DNA of 42,489 nucleotides from Opitutaceae bacterium UBA3033 (GTDB lineage: Bacteria > Verrucomicrobiota > Verrucomicrobiia > Opitutales > Opitutaceae). Both the position numbers and the translations under genes were made by a program. The stretch lies in assembly GCA_002367815.1 (NCBI GenBank), contig DFDG01000184.1:14236-56724 (forward strand), given 5' to 3'. The notes beneath the pieces are model-generated. The model was not told the origin of the DNA, made no database searches, and saw only the letters and a program-made list of their open reading frames with translations. Each line of letters begins with the position of its first letter. The first letter of the stretch is position 1. This document shows positions 1 through 8,047 of this stretch, piece after piece.

Positions 1-1
1 C

Positions 2-376
2 GAGCGGAGGCGGGCCCGGCACATCGTCGAGGAAATCGCGCGAGTTGAGACCACCGTGGAGGCGTTGCGCAAAAGCGACCTCACGACGGTGGGCGAATTG
101 TTGACCGCGTCGCACCGCAGTTCTCAGCACCTATTTGAAAACAGCACGGCCGAACTGGATTTTCTGGTCGATCTACTGATCACAATCCCCGGAGTTTACG
201 GCGCGCGCCTAACCGGCGGTGGATTCGGCGGCGCAGTGATGGCGCTGACCGACGCGAATTTTGGGGAAACCGAGGCCGCCACCGTAGCCAAGAGTTATCG
301 CGAGAAATTCAGCGCCAAACTCGATGTCCTGCACACGCAGACCGGCGATGGTGCCGGCTTGATTGATCATCTCTGA
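2..376 (+). CDS. galK: Galactokinase, 3' part (5' end cut by the window)
   Basis: This is the C-terminal ~124 residues of a GHMP-family kinase, open from the first bases of the window. Galactokinase phosphorylates galactose at C1 in the cytoplasmic Leloir pathway. The call rests on the start RARHIVEEIARV, a segment like the family's ELDFLVDL helix, and the GHMP motif 3 ARLTGGGFGGAVMAL near residues 65-80 of the visible part, which lines the nucleotide/sugar site. The C-terminal tail GDGAGLIDHL resembles the galactokinase GDGA end. It runs towards the PRPP-synthetase-like gene and the two coding ends overlap by 10 bases. Other GHMP sugar kinases are possible, but the whole C-terminus looks like galK. 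Motifs 1 and 2 lie outside the window. Confidence 0.85.
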   Translation, partial: ERRRARHIVEEIARVETTVEALRKSDLTTVGELLTASHRSSQHLFENSTAELDFLVDLLITIPGVYGARLTGGGFGGAVMALTDANFGETEAATVAKSYREKFSAKLDVLHTQTGDGAGLIDHL

Positions 377-1569
377 TTCAAAGCCTTCAGTTGTTCGCTG
401 AGCCAAATTTTATGTTTCCAGCGTAGATTCTTGGAAGACATGTCGATGGAGTAAAAGCTGTCGTTCGTATTTAGCTGCGGAAGCTCAAGGATGCGGCACA
501 AATTGAGGGCGAGCCATTTTTCGATTTTCAGCACGACCATCTTTTTGCGCAGACGGCCTTGGATATCCCGATTGAGGACGGTGGGAATCGTGTTCAGGGT
601 AAGGATCTCGTCGATGGCGGGGTGGGCCATCTTGATCCGGCCTTCCTCGCTCGCGTAGAAATGTGTCAGGGCGAACACGGTTTTACCCGGTTTGATTTCC
701 TTCAATAACTTGCAGGTTTGAACAACGGTTGATCCGGTTCGCACCATGTCGTCGAACAACACGATGTCATGTCCACGGACATCCTCCAAACTCGATTCGC
801 TTTCGGGGTGCATCGTAATACTCACTTCACGTTCACTCGTCCTTTCTTTGTCCAGCAGCAGGAACTTCGCTTTGTTCAGCTTAAGCCGAACGCACATCTC
901 TTTCACAAAATCACGGGCCCCTTTGTCGGGCGCACACAGGGCGAGCCCCTCTCCGTCATCGCCGTATTTGACGATGTTGGAGTTCAACAGATAATCCACG
1001 TAGATATCGTAGGGGATGATGTTGTAGAATTTCCCCCCAAAGACATCGTCGAACATTTGTTGCACCGAGTGGGAGTGATTGTGCACGGTGAGCACACGAT
1101 CGACGCCGGACAACTTTAGCATTTCGGCATATAGTTTGGCCGTAAACAATTGGCCGTCGAATTTCTTCAAGTCCTTTTGATCGCGCGCAAAGTCAGTTTC
1201 TCCGAGCTCGTTTCGGGGACCGCGATCCTGAGCGCTGTAGTAAAGATCGGGTTCGACCAAGATGACTTCCGAAGCGCCGTTTTCCTTGGCCGCGCGGGCA
1301 ATCATGAGCGTGCGCATGGTCAGGCTTTGGCGACTCATCACCAAGCTGCTGGTGCTGACGATGATAACGCTTTTGCCCTGCAGCTTGTTGCCGATTTGAT
1401 TGAAGTCCTGCTCATCGGAGATGAAGCGGGGGCAAAACTCTGAGTTGGCAAAATGTTTCAGACTGATCTGATCCGCGATGTCCTCGCTCTGGCCCATGGA
1501 AAAGGCGACGTCGATGGCGAACGGATCGTCCGAGGAATTTCCTACGACAATGTATTTCGATTCGGTCAT
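367..1569 (-). CDS. Ribose-phosphate pyrophosphokinase-like protein, 400 aa
   Basis: The protein resembles PRPP synthetase, which transfers pyrophosphate from ATP to ribose 5-phosphate for nucleotide, His and Trp synthesis. Visible landmarks are the ATP-side motif YYSAQDR at ~110-116 (family form ARQDR), VHNHSHS at ~162-168 where the family has a DLH metal/ATP segment, LDKERT where the flexible-loop Lys-Arg sits, and the PRPP loop FDDMVRTGST with D273/D274. It is ~85 residues longer than the usual ~315. The extra length is mainly a C-terminal tail (KIEKWLALNLCRILELP onward) and loop insertions. The ATG lies 15 bases after the prepilin peptidase stop, which suggests co-transcription. No purine Shine-Dalgarno is visible. 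It could be a divergent Prs or a PRPP-synthetase-associated-type protein; catalytic activity is not certain. Confidence 0.8.
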   Translation of the reverse strand: MTESKYIVVGNSSDDPFAIDVAFSMGQSEDIADQISLKHFANSEFCPRFISDEQDFNQIGNKLQGKSVIIVSTSSLVMSRQSLTMRTLMIARAAKENGASEVILVEPDLYYSAQDRGPRNELGETDFARDQKDLKKFDGQLFTAKLYAEMLKLSGVDRVLTVHNHSHSVQQMFDDVFGGKFYNIIPYDIYVDYLLNSNIVKYGDDGEGLALCAPDKGARDFVKEMCVRLKLNKAKFLLLDKERTSEREVSITMHPESESSLEDVRGHDIVLFDDMVRTGSTVVQTCKLLKEIKPGKTVFALTHFYASEEGRIKMAHPAIDEILTLNTIPTVLNRDIQGRLRKKMVVLKIEKWLALNLCRILELPQLNTNDSFYSIDMSSKNLRWKHKIWLSEQLKALNQR

Positions 1570-1584
1570 GATTGAAAGGGAAGG

Positions 1585-2493
1585 TCAGAGCAGTTCACTA
1601 ATCTGGGCGAAGTAAGCAGTCACCAAAGGTTCAAAACAAAGAAAATACAATGCACCGGCGATAGCTAGCATCGGGCCAAAAGGCACGTGCACGCCGAATC
1701 CAAGTTCAGTGGGTTCACCGTCCGGAGTCTCGGCGGGAGGAGCGGCGGCCGTCGGTTTGCCCATGATCTTCTGCCACCCCAGGGCCAGACCGAACCAAAC
1801 GGTGCCCACGATGGCCCCACCAAATACGGCGAATACCGCACCCTGCCAGCCACAGAATGCCCCGATGGCGCCGACGAATTTCACGTCACCAAACCCCATT
1901 GCTTCTTTGCGCAGAATCGCCTCGGCGATCAGGGCGATCCAGAGCACCAGCCCCGATCCAACCAGCAGTCCTTGGGCACTGATTACGACTGAACGCAGGC
2001 TTTCCATGACAAAGAATTCACCGGTTTGCCCATGCAGTGCCGGGACAAACAGCGAGAGCAATAATCCCAACACGCCACCACCGATGGTGAACACATCGGG
2101 AATGATCATATGATCCAAATCGATGAAAGTGGCACTTAGGAGAATGCTTAAATACACCATGCCGATCACGGCTTTGGCCGGTGGAAAGAGCAACCAACAG
2201 GCGAGAAACAACAAGGCGGTCAGCAATTCCACGAAGGCATAACGGATTGAGTAACTCCGGCCGCAGCAGCGCGCGCGACCCCGCAGGATGAACCAGCCGA
2301 GGATGGGGATATTGTCATACCAAGCGATCGGTTGACCGCATCCGCAATGAGAACCGGGCGTGACAATCGATTTGCCGGCCGGCACCCGATAAATGACCAC
2401 GTTGAGAAAACTCCCGATACACGCGCCGAATACAAATGCTGCGAAGGGGAAGAACCACGGCAGCAGGGTATTTATTTCGGCGAAATCAAACAT
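1585..2493 (-). CDS. pilD: Prepilin peptidase / leader methylase, A24 family
   Basis: This polytopic inner-membrane aspartic peptidase cleaves type IV pilin-like leader peptides and N-methylates the new N-terminus. Seen (302 aa from the ATG at 2493): the N-terminal methylase-type domain with GSFLNVVIYRVP (28-39), cysteines C50/C52 and C76/C77 around YDNIPILGWFILRGR, then the peptidase domain with FIDLDHMIIPD (catalytic-type Asp near 125-127) and GFGDVK (D203), and several hydrophobic helices. The cysteines are CxC and CC rather than the usual two CxxC pairs. The chosen ATG follows the aroE stop after one base (TGA-C-ATG), which fits translational coupling. A longer frame to 2529 would overlap aroE. 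No pilus genes are adjacent. Confidence 0.9.
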   Translation of the reverse strand: MFDFAEINTLLPWFFPFAAFVFGACIGSFLNVVIYRVPAGKSIVTPGSHCGCGQPIAWYDNIPILGWFILRGRARCCGRSYSIRYAFVELLTALLFLACWLLFPPAKAVIGMVYLSILLSATFIDLDHMIIPDVFTIGGGVLGLLLSLFVPALHGQTGEFFVMESLRSVVISAQGLLVGSGLVLWIALIAEAILRKEAMGFGDVKFVGAIGAFCGWQGAVFAVFGGAIVGTVWFGLALGWQKIMGKPTAAAPPAETPDGEPTELGFGVHVPFGPMLAIAGALYFLCFEPLVTAYFAQISELL

Positions 2494-2494
2494 G

Positions 2495-3463
2495 TCAGGA
2501 TGTTGTGCCCGTGGATTGAGAGAGCGCAACGGCCATCAATGGGGCCGTGCGTCCGGCGGGGACTCCACTCCATATTTCCAAGGCCTTGGCCCCTTGGTGA
2601 ACGAGCATCGACAGACCGTTGGCCCCGGGAATGCCGAGTTGCTTGGCCAGAGCCAGCAAAGGGGTGACGGGTGGATTATAAATCATATCAAACACCCCAG
2701 ATGGCTGGGGCAGGGAGGCAAGCGCGATGGGAGTGGGATCTTCGGCGCGCAGACCGGCCGATGTCGCATTGATCACCAAGGCATGTGACGGCAGGTTGAC
2801 GGGAATTTTACCGGATGAGAAACCATGCAGGGGCACTCCATTCGTGATGGGATGAAGGATGGTGAGCAATCGCTCGAGGTTGTCTACGGTGCGATTGGCA
2901 ATCCAGAGTGAGGCGCAACGCCGTTGGAGGCATTCAACGGCAGCCCCGCGGGCAGCCCCCCCGGCGCCGATTAATATCACATGCCGATCCTGCAACTCGA
3001 GCCCGAGACTTTCCTGCACGGCGGCGGCGAGTCCATAGCCATCCGTGTTGTATCCCGTCCAACTGGCAGTGGTGCGTTGCAAAGTGTTGATAGCCCCTAC
3101 GGGTTGCGCCGCTTGGTCGATGTGGGCGACTTCTTTCACCGCTAAAATTTTGTGGGGCACGGTCAGGTTGATGCCATGAAATCCCCGGCTATGCAGGGCT
3201 ACCAAGGCTTGAGGCAGATCAGCCGGGGGCACATCGAAGCGGAAATATTTCCAATCGGTGTATTGCCCGTCCTCCCTCGCCATTTCGGCCAGGGCAGTGT
3301 TGTGCATGAGCGGGCTCAGGGAATGTTTGATGGGATGGCCCAGCACGGCCAGAGCCGTGCCGGTAAACGCCCATGCGTCAAGATCAGCCAGAGTTAATAC
3401 TTCGGAATTTTCGAGTTTCGCTTTCAGTGGACCGAGTGAGGCAGTTGTGCGTGCAACGCGCAA
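2495..3463 (-). CDS. aroE: Shikimate dehydrogenase
   Basis: NADP-dependent enzyme that reduces 3-dehydroshikimate to shikimate in chorismate and aromatic amino acid synthesis. The 322-residue product has the shikimate-binding N-domain with GHPIKHSLSPLMHN (42-55), NLTVPHK with catalytic-type K105, and NTDGYG (139-144) carrying the paired Asp. The Rossmann part has IGAGGAARG (165-173) and ANRT (189-192), the NADP phosphate-binding signature. It is ~40 residues longer than the E. coli enzyme because of an N-terminal extension. The first codon used is TTG at 3463 and no ATG exists before the core, so the start is uncertain. It sits between the SirB1-like gene (31-base gap) and pilD (one-base gap). 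Confidence 0.93.
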   Translation of the reverse strand: MRVARTTASLGPLKAKLENSEVLTLADLDAWAFTGTALAVLGHPIKHSLSPLMHNTALAEMAREDGQYTDWKYFRFDVPPADLPQALVALHSRGFHGINLTVPHKILAVKEVAHIDQAAQPVGAINTLQRTTASWTGYNTDGYGLAAAVQESLGLELQDRHVILIGAGGAARGAAVECLQRRCASLWIANRTVDNLERLLTILHPITNGVPLHGFSSGKIPVNLPSHALVINATSAGLRAEDPTPIALASLPQPSGVFDMIYNPPVTPLLALAKQLGIPGANGLSMLVHQGAKALEIWSGVPAGRTAPLMAVALSQSTGTTS

Positions 3464-3494
3464 AAGTGAAAATCAACTATCGACGCTCGGATTG

Positions 3495-4361
3495 CTACGT
3501 CGAGTTTCGTTCGTAAACCGCATCAAATTCTTCGACGAATCCGGCAAAAAGACGTGCATTGGCATCGTCGCCGGCAGCGTGATAGTGATTTACGAGATTG
3601 CGGCAGCACCGACAAAGCACTTCGCGCACGGAGGACGGGGCCAGATCTTGAGGTTGTGGATCCAGGTTGTTTTCCCGTAGCAGGTCGAAAATTTCCTCTG
3701 GTTCCCGAAAGATCCCACGATCAAACGTATCGATAAAGAAGAGTGATTCTCCCGCAAAACAGCCGACCAAAAAATGGCCCGGGATGCCCACAGGTTCCAG
3801 CTCGAGGCCGATCCGTTCCGCCACCAAAAGATAGACTATGCCCAACGAAATGGGGATCCCCTTCCTGGTTCTCAGCACTTGATCAATCAGGCTGTTCTGC
3901 GGATCCGAGTAATTGTCCTGATTACCCCGAAAGCCCCATTCATGAAAGAGCACCCGGTTGATGGTGCGGCATTTTTCACGAGGGCTGGATGGTTCGACGA
4001 TTAACTCCCGACAACGGCGCGCCATGTCATCGAGTGCTTTGCAGCAGGCCCCGACATCCAGATCGGGATTGACGGTTCGCGCCATAAGCAATGCGCCGGA
4101 CTCCAATTCATAATTCATTGAATGGATAAACGCGCGATATTCTTGCACGGGGTCGGAAAATACCAATTTACTTAAATACCACTCCGCGTGTCGGGCCAGA
4201 GAGTGGGCTGATTTTCGCACGGTTTCCTGCAAAAATTCCTGTGCAGGCAGTCCTAGTCGCGAGAATCGAGATAGCAGAGCCTGCCGCACAGTGGCACTCG
4301 GGTCGTCGAGCAAGCCCAGATAAGATTCTCGCTCGCGCGGGCTGAGTTTACCGGTTTCCAC
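3495..4361 (-). CDS. SirB1-family transglutaminase-like protein
   Basis: This 288-residue cytoplasmic-looking protein has the transglutaminase-like fold of the SirB1 family, whose biochemical role is poorly known. The family-like core spans roughly residues 150-225: RTRKGIPISLGIVYLLVAER, then EPVGIPGHFLVG, and FIDTFDRG, which supply the conserved His and Asp of the papain-like arrangement. The N-terminal third is helical and contains a HEAT-like stretch (VRQALLSRFSRLGLPAQEF). Start codon is GTG at 4361. It is the first gene of a close minus-strand run into aroE, pilD and the prs-like gene. The strong GIPISLG motif makes the family assignment solid; function is inferred only from family. Confidence 0.82.
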   Translation of the reverse strand: METGKLSPRERESYLGLLDDPSATVRQALLSRFSRLGLPAQEFLQETVRKSAHSLARHAEWYLSKLVFSDPVQEYRAFIHSMNYELESGALLMARTVNPDLDVGACCKALDDMARRCRELIVEPSSPREKCRTINRVLFHEWGFRGNQDNYSDPQNSLIDQVLRTRKGIPISLGIVYLLVAERIGLELEPVGIPGHFLVGCFAGESLFFIDTFDRGIFREPEEIFDLLRENNLDPQPQDLAPSSVREVLCRCCRNLVNHYHAAGDDANARLFAGFVEEFDAVYERNST

Positions 4362-4482
4362 GCTGCGAAACGAAGCGGGTTTTTAACCGGTGGCAACCCG
4401 GAAAGAAGGCCGCGGCGCATTATTGAAAGTGATCTTCGAACTTTCATTGCCACGCCACCTGCCGTTAGGAAGGGTTTCCCCT

Positions 4483-5181
4483 TCAATCCCTGGCACCAAA
4501 GAGTGCGGTGCCGACCCGCACTTGGGTGCTGCCTGCCGCGATGGCAACCGACATGTCTCCACTCATGCCCATGGATAACTCGCGCAGGGGCACAGAGAAT
4601 GTTGCCGCGAGCTCATCTCTGATGGTGCGCAAATTTGTGAATGTGCGCACGGCTACATCTGGATCGTCACTAAGCGGGGCGATAGTCATCAGCCCGTCTA
4701 CTTGCAGGTAAGATTTTCCCAAGGCGGCTTCCAATAAATGGGCGGCTTCGGTGGGTTCTGCCCCGAATTTAGCCGGATCGTTTCCAGAATTAATTTGTAG
4801 TAGAATTGGTAATATCATGCCGGCATTTTCGGCCGCACGGTTGAGATGGGTGAGTAGCTTTTCGCTATCCACGCTTTGCACCCGGGCAAAATTATCCACG
4901 GCGAGTTTCGCTTTGTTTGATTGCAAATGGCCGATGAGTTCCCAGGCGATGGTTGCATAGCACCCAGCCCGTTTCTCAACTGCTTCCTGCACACGATTTT
5001 CCCCCACGGCCCGAAGTCCGTAGCGCGCCGCATACTCCACCGCGGTTGCAGGGTGAGTCTTGGTGACGGCCAATAATTCCACTTCAGTAGGATTACGTCC
5101 CGCCTGCCTGCAGGCCGCTGCGATTTGCTCCTGCACAGTATCAGTTCTGGCTTTAAATTCGTCGTAGGAGAGTGGCATCAT
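4483..5181 (-). CDS. yggS: YggS-family pyridoxal phosphate homeostasis protein
   Basis: Single-domain alanine-racemase-like TIM-barrel protein that binds PLP and helps balance PLP and amino/keto-acid pools (established for YggS/PLPBP). The 232 residues match the family's length. Motifs in order: LLAVTKTHP with the PLP Lys at K41, GENRVQEA (60-67), IGHLQSNK (83-90), LQINSGND (128-135), GLMTI (163-167), SMGMSGDM (203-210) and VRVGTALFG at the end. Two ATG codons occur in tandem (5181 and 5178). The LysR gene diverges from it across a 65-base spacer. The gene lies 121 bases upstream of the SirB1-like gene and may be transcribed with it. Confidence 0.92.
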   Translation of the reverse strand: MMPLSYDEFKARTDTVQEQIAAACRQAGRNPTEVELLAVTKTHPATAVEYAARYGLRAVGENRVQEAVEKRAGCYATIAWELIGHLQSNKAKLAVDNFARVQSVDSEKLLTHLNRAAENAGMILPILLQINSGNDPAKFGAEPTEAAHLLEAALGKSYLQVDGLMTIAPLSDDPDVAVRTFTNLRTIRDELAATFSVPLRELSMGMSGDMSVAIAAGSTQVRVGTALFGARD

Positions 5182-5246
5182 TTGATTGGCTTATAGAGTT
5201 GCCAGTGGATTAGATCAATTTATGCTGCTTTCCAACCACGATTGCT

Positions 5247-6131
5247 ATGCAAATTGAAAACTTCAAAATCTTTGCCGATCTCGTCGAAACCAAGAGTTTT
5301 TCCAAAGCCGCGAAACTTAACAGTATTACCCAATCGGCGGTCAGCCAACAAGCTCGCGCCATGGAGCGGCATTTTAAGAGCCTCCTGATTGATCGCAGCC
5401 AGAAGCAGTTTCAACTCACGCGCGAGGGGCAGCAGGTGTATGATTCGGCCAAGGACATGCTGCATAATTACGATAAACTGCTCAGCGATTTACAGGAGTT
5501 AAAGAAAGTGGTCAGCGGCACGATCCGCATTTCCACGATTTATTCCATCGGGCTGCACGAGTTGCCACCCTACATTAAAAAATTTCTACAAGACTTTCCC
5601 TCGGTTAATGTCCGGGTGGAATACCGCCGCTCCAATCTGGTCTATGAGGACATTCTGCATAATTCGGTGGACTTTGGACTCGTGGCTTTTCCCGTCAAAA
5701 CCCGGCAGATAGAGATGCTGCCCTTCCGGGCTGACCGTTTGGTTCTGATTGCCCATCCCAACCACCCCTTGGCCCAAAAGACCGAGATCGATTTGAAGGA
5801 TCTCACGGGGCAGAAATTCATTGGTTTTGATCCCGACATTCCCACGCGCAAGGCGGTGGATATCATTTTTCGGGAAAACAAACTCGAGATCGAACCCGTC
5901 ATGGAATTCGACAATATCGAGACCGTCAAACGCGCGGTCGAAATTGACCATGGCATCGCTATCGTGCCCTATGCGACGGTGATGCAGGAGACGAAGCAGG
6001 GGTCGCTCGTGGCCGTTCACTTCAAGGGTAAAGAATTTACCCGACCATTGGCGATTCTGCATCGCAAAGGACGGGTGCTCACTCCAGCGATGCGGAAATT
6101 TATTGAGACGCTCGGCTTGGATTTATCCTGA
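5247..6131 (+). CDS. LysR-type transcriptional regulator
   Basis: A 294-residue LysR family DNA-binding regulator. Residues 1-60 form the winged helix-turn-helix, with the typical FSKAAKLNSITQSAVSQQ and a conserved LTREG end. A linker helix follows, then a periplasmic-binding-protein-like effector domain from ~90 (GTIRISTIYSIG) to ~290 with VDFGLVAFPVK and DHGIAIVPYATV. The inducer is unknown. It diverges from yggS and precedes a thioredoxin lipoprotein gene by 91 bases, so neither neighbour clearly reveals its regulon. The closest look-alikes I can name are CysB/CbbR-type members, but I would not assign one. No Shine-Dalgarno precedes the ATG. Confidence 0.9.
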   Translation: MQIENFKIFADLVETKSFSKAAKLNSITQSAVSQQARAMERHFKSLLIDRSQKQFQLTREGQQVYDSAKDMLHNYDKLLSDLQELKKVVSGTIRISTIYSIGLHELPPYIKKFLQDFPSVNVRVEYRRSNLVYEDILHNSVDFGLVAFPVKTRQIEMLPFRADRLVLIAHPNHPLAQKTEIDLKDLTGQKFIGFDPDIPTRKAVDIIFRENKLEIEPVMEFDNIETVKRAVEIDHGIAIVPYATVMQETKQGSLVAVHFKGKEFTRPLAILHRKGRVLTPAMRKFIETLGLDLS

Positions 6132-6222
6132 TTTTGTCGGGACGGGGAAAGTTTCCAGCCGATTTGCGAAATTGTGGGGAAGAAACGAGTGGTAGGCTAC
6201 TCCCACTCTAAACATCTCAATA

Positions 6223-6795
6223 ATGAATAATAATCGTCGTCCCTTGCTGATAGCTTCCGTTTTACTTTTTGGTCTGGCCGCCTGTAACCCCCGCGAGGAA
6301 GATGCGGTCGATGATACTGCAATTGAGTCGGCTTCCCTGAGTGAGTCGGTTGCGACCAATAAAAGGGTCGATCTTCCATTGGTGGACGTGGCGCCAACCT
6401 GGTCTTTGCTTGATCTGGACGGCAACAGGGTTTCTTCCGAGCAATTCAAGGGCAAGGTGGTCGTCATAGATTTTTGGGCCACTTGGTGCCCACCATGCCG
6501 CGTCGAGATTCCCGGCTACATCAAACTGCAGGAAAAATATCGCAACGATGGTTTGGTGATCTTGGGTGTCTCACTGGATCGCGGCGGACCAGAGGTTGTT
6601 CGTCAGTTTGCGGAGAAGTTTGGGATCAATTATCCCCTGGTGATGGGTGATAGTGATGCCGTAGCGGCTTTCGGTGGATTCAATGCGATTCCGACCACAT
6701 TTCTCATCGACCGCGAAGGCAATATCCGTGACGTGAAGACCGGCGCTGTGGAATCGGCGATTTACGAAGAGATGATTCTCAAGGTTTTGAAATGA
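6223..6795 (+). CDS. TlpA/ResA-type thioredoxin-fold lipoprotein
   Basis: A 190-residue exported thiol-disulfide oxidoreductase. The N-terminus is a lipoprotein signal (RR then a hydrophobic stretch and lipobox LAAC, lipid-modified Cys at C21), followed by an acidic low-complexity spacer (22-50). The thioredoxin/AhpC-TSA domain has DFWATWCPPC with redox pair C89/C92, GVSLDRGG, and the cis-proline segment AIPTTFLID (P157). Family members reduce or rejoin disulfides outside the cytoplasm, for example in cytochrome c maturation. No cytochrome genes are adjacent, so the partner is unknown. It stands between the LysR gene and an EamA permease with sizeable gaps, probably as its own unit. Confidence 0.9.
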   Translation: MNNNRRPLLIASVLLFGLAACNPREEDAVDDTAIESASLSESVATNKRVDLPLVDVAPTWSLLDLDGNRVSSEQFKGKVVVIDFWATWCPPCRVEIPGYIKLQEKYRNDGLVILGVSLDRGGPEVVRQFAEKFGINYPLVMGDSDAVAAFGGFNAIPTTFLIDREGNIRDVKTGAVESAIYEEMILKVLK

Positions 6796-6920
6796 GGCGT
6801 GATTCTCATTTCAGGATGATGACCGTTTGGATCACTGGCGGTTGATTTAGCTGACAGTATCACATCTTGCTGATTTGAGATTGTAAGCCAGAGGCGGGAG
6901 CGTGCTTGTTGTCAGGATAC

Positions 6921-7805
6921 ATGCATTTTCCCGTCTTCATGCTCATACCGCTCTCATGCGCGTTAATTTATGTCGTCGGCATGTTGATGTTGAAGCGGGC
7001 GTCGGAAGTGGGGGTGGGAATCTGGCGGGCGACATTTTTTGCCAACTGGGCGTGTGCGCTGATATTTCTTCCTTGGTGGATTTCGCATGGTTGGGCTCCC
7101 GTGGCGTGGTTGCATTATTGGCAGCCGGCGCTGAGTGGGCTGCTTTTTTGCGTGGCGCAGGTCGTGATGTTTTTGGCAATTACCCGCGGTGATGTTTCGG
7201 TGGCCGCCCCGGTCATGGGGGCGAAGGTGATCTTTGTGGCCTTGTTCAGCACCCTGTTGTTATCGGATCATGTGCCGTTGCTTTGGTGGCTGGGTGCCGG
7301 GTTGAGTGCTACGGCCGTGGGACTGTTAAATCTGGGCGTTAAGACCAAACACCGGTTGGTGCGCCAAACCATCCTGTTGGCCCTTACCAGCTCGCTGTTA
7401 TATGGGTTGTGCGATGTGTTGTTGCAGCGATGGGCCCCGGCTTGGGGCCCCGGCAACTTTTTCCCGCCCTTATACATGGCTGTCGGCATTTATTCGTTTG
7501 GGTTGCTGAAATTTGCCCACGGGGGTTTGCGCGGTATGACGGCTCAGGCTTGGCGTTGGGTATTGCCGGGAGCCCTGCTCAATGCCCTGAACAATGCCGG
7601 TATTGCCATTACCTTGGGCATTTGGGGACAGGCGACTGCGGTCAACATCGTCTATAGTTCGCGGGGTCTTTTCAGTGTGTTGCTGGTCTGGCTGACCGGG
7701 CATTGGTTTTCCAACACCGAACGACATGCCGGGCGCGGCGTGCTGGTATACCGCTTGATCGGGGCGGCCGCGATGCTGGCTGCTATTGGACTGGTATTGA
7801 GCTGA
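6921..7805 (+). CDS. EamA-type (DMT superfamily) membrane permease
   Basis: This polytopic inner-membrane protein of ~294 residues has about ten hydrophobic helices in two similar halves, as in EamA/DMT exporters of metabolites. Helices begin at once (FMLIPLSCALIYVVGMLML). Mid-protein GDVSVAAPVMGAKVIFVALF and late AVNIVYSSRGLFSVLLVWL correspond to the conserved ends of helices 3-4 and 8-9 in each EamA repeat. The ATG at 6921 is preceded by a short AGG; an in-frame TTG at 6906 with GGGAG upstream would add five residues and cannot be excluded. Substrate is unknown. It stands alone between the thioredoxin gene and a convergent GH3 gene. Confidence 0.82.
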   Translation: MHFPVFMLIPLSCALIYVVGMLMLKRASEVGVGIWRATFFANWACALIFLPWWISHGWAPVAWLHYWQPALSGLLFCVAQVVMFLAITRGDVSVAAPVMGAKVIFVALFSTLLLSDHVPLLWWLGAGLSATAVGLLNLGVKTKHRLVRQTILLALTSSLLYGLCDVLLQRWAPAWGPGNFFPPLYMAVGIYSFGLLKFAHGGLRGMTAQAWRWVLPGALLNALNNAGIAITLGIWGQATAVNIVYSSRGLFSVLLVWLTGHWFSNTERHAGRGVLVYRLIGAAAMLAAIGLVLS

Positions 7806-7903
7806 GGCCACAGGTGAATGTTCGGATGACGAACCTTTGGTCCGTGAGGAGGCTTAACGCGCTATCACCAGACCAAGCGGCCAAGCCCCATTACATAAAC
7901 AGA

Positions 7904-7937
7904 GGGGGCCGGTGATAACCCCTTAACACCGACCCCC
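7904..7937 (-). terminator. Stem-loop in the 3' region of the GH3 gene, possible terminator
   Basis: An 11-bp stem with a 12-base loop. In minus-strand RNA every pair forms because the one imperfect position is a U-G wobble; in plus-strand RNA the same position is a C-A mismatch. This points to selection on the minus-strand transcript, that is the GH3 mRNA, ~110 bases past its stop. The following sequence (TCTGTTTATG) is only weakly U-rich, so it may be a poor intrinsic terminator or a 3' stability element. The rest of the 242-base intergenic region shows no other convincing structure. Confidence 0.45.
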
Positions 7938-8047
7938 ATGGTTTGCTATTTCCCAGCTTTTTTAGCCGGTGTCATTTTGGCTATCCCTATCGTTCGCGTT
8001 ACATGACGATTCATTCATAGCACTACGCATGCCAACCGGTGGATTGA

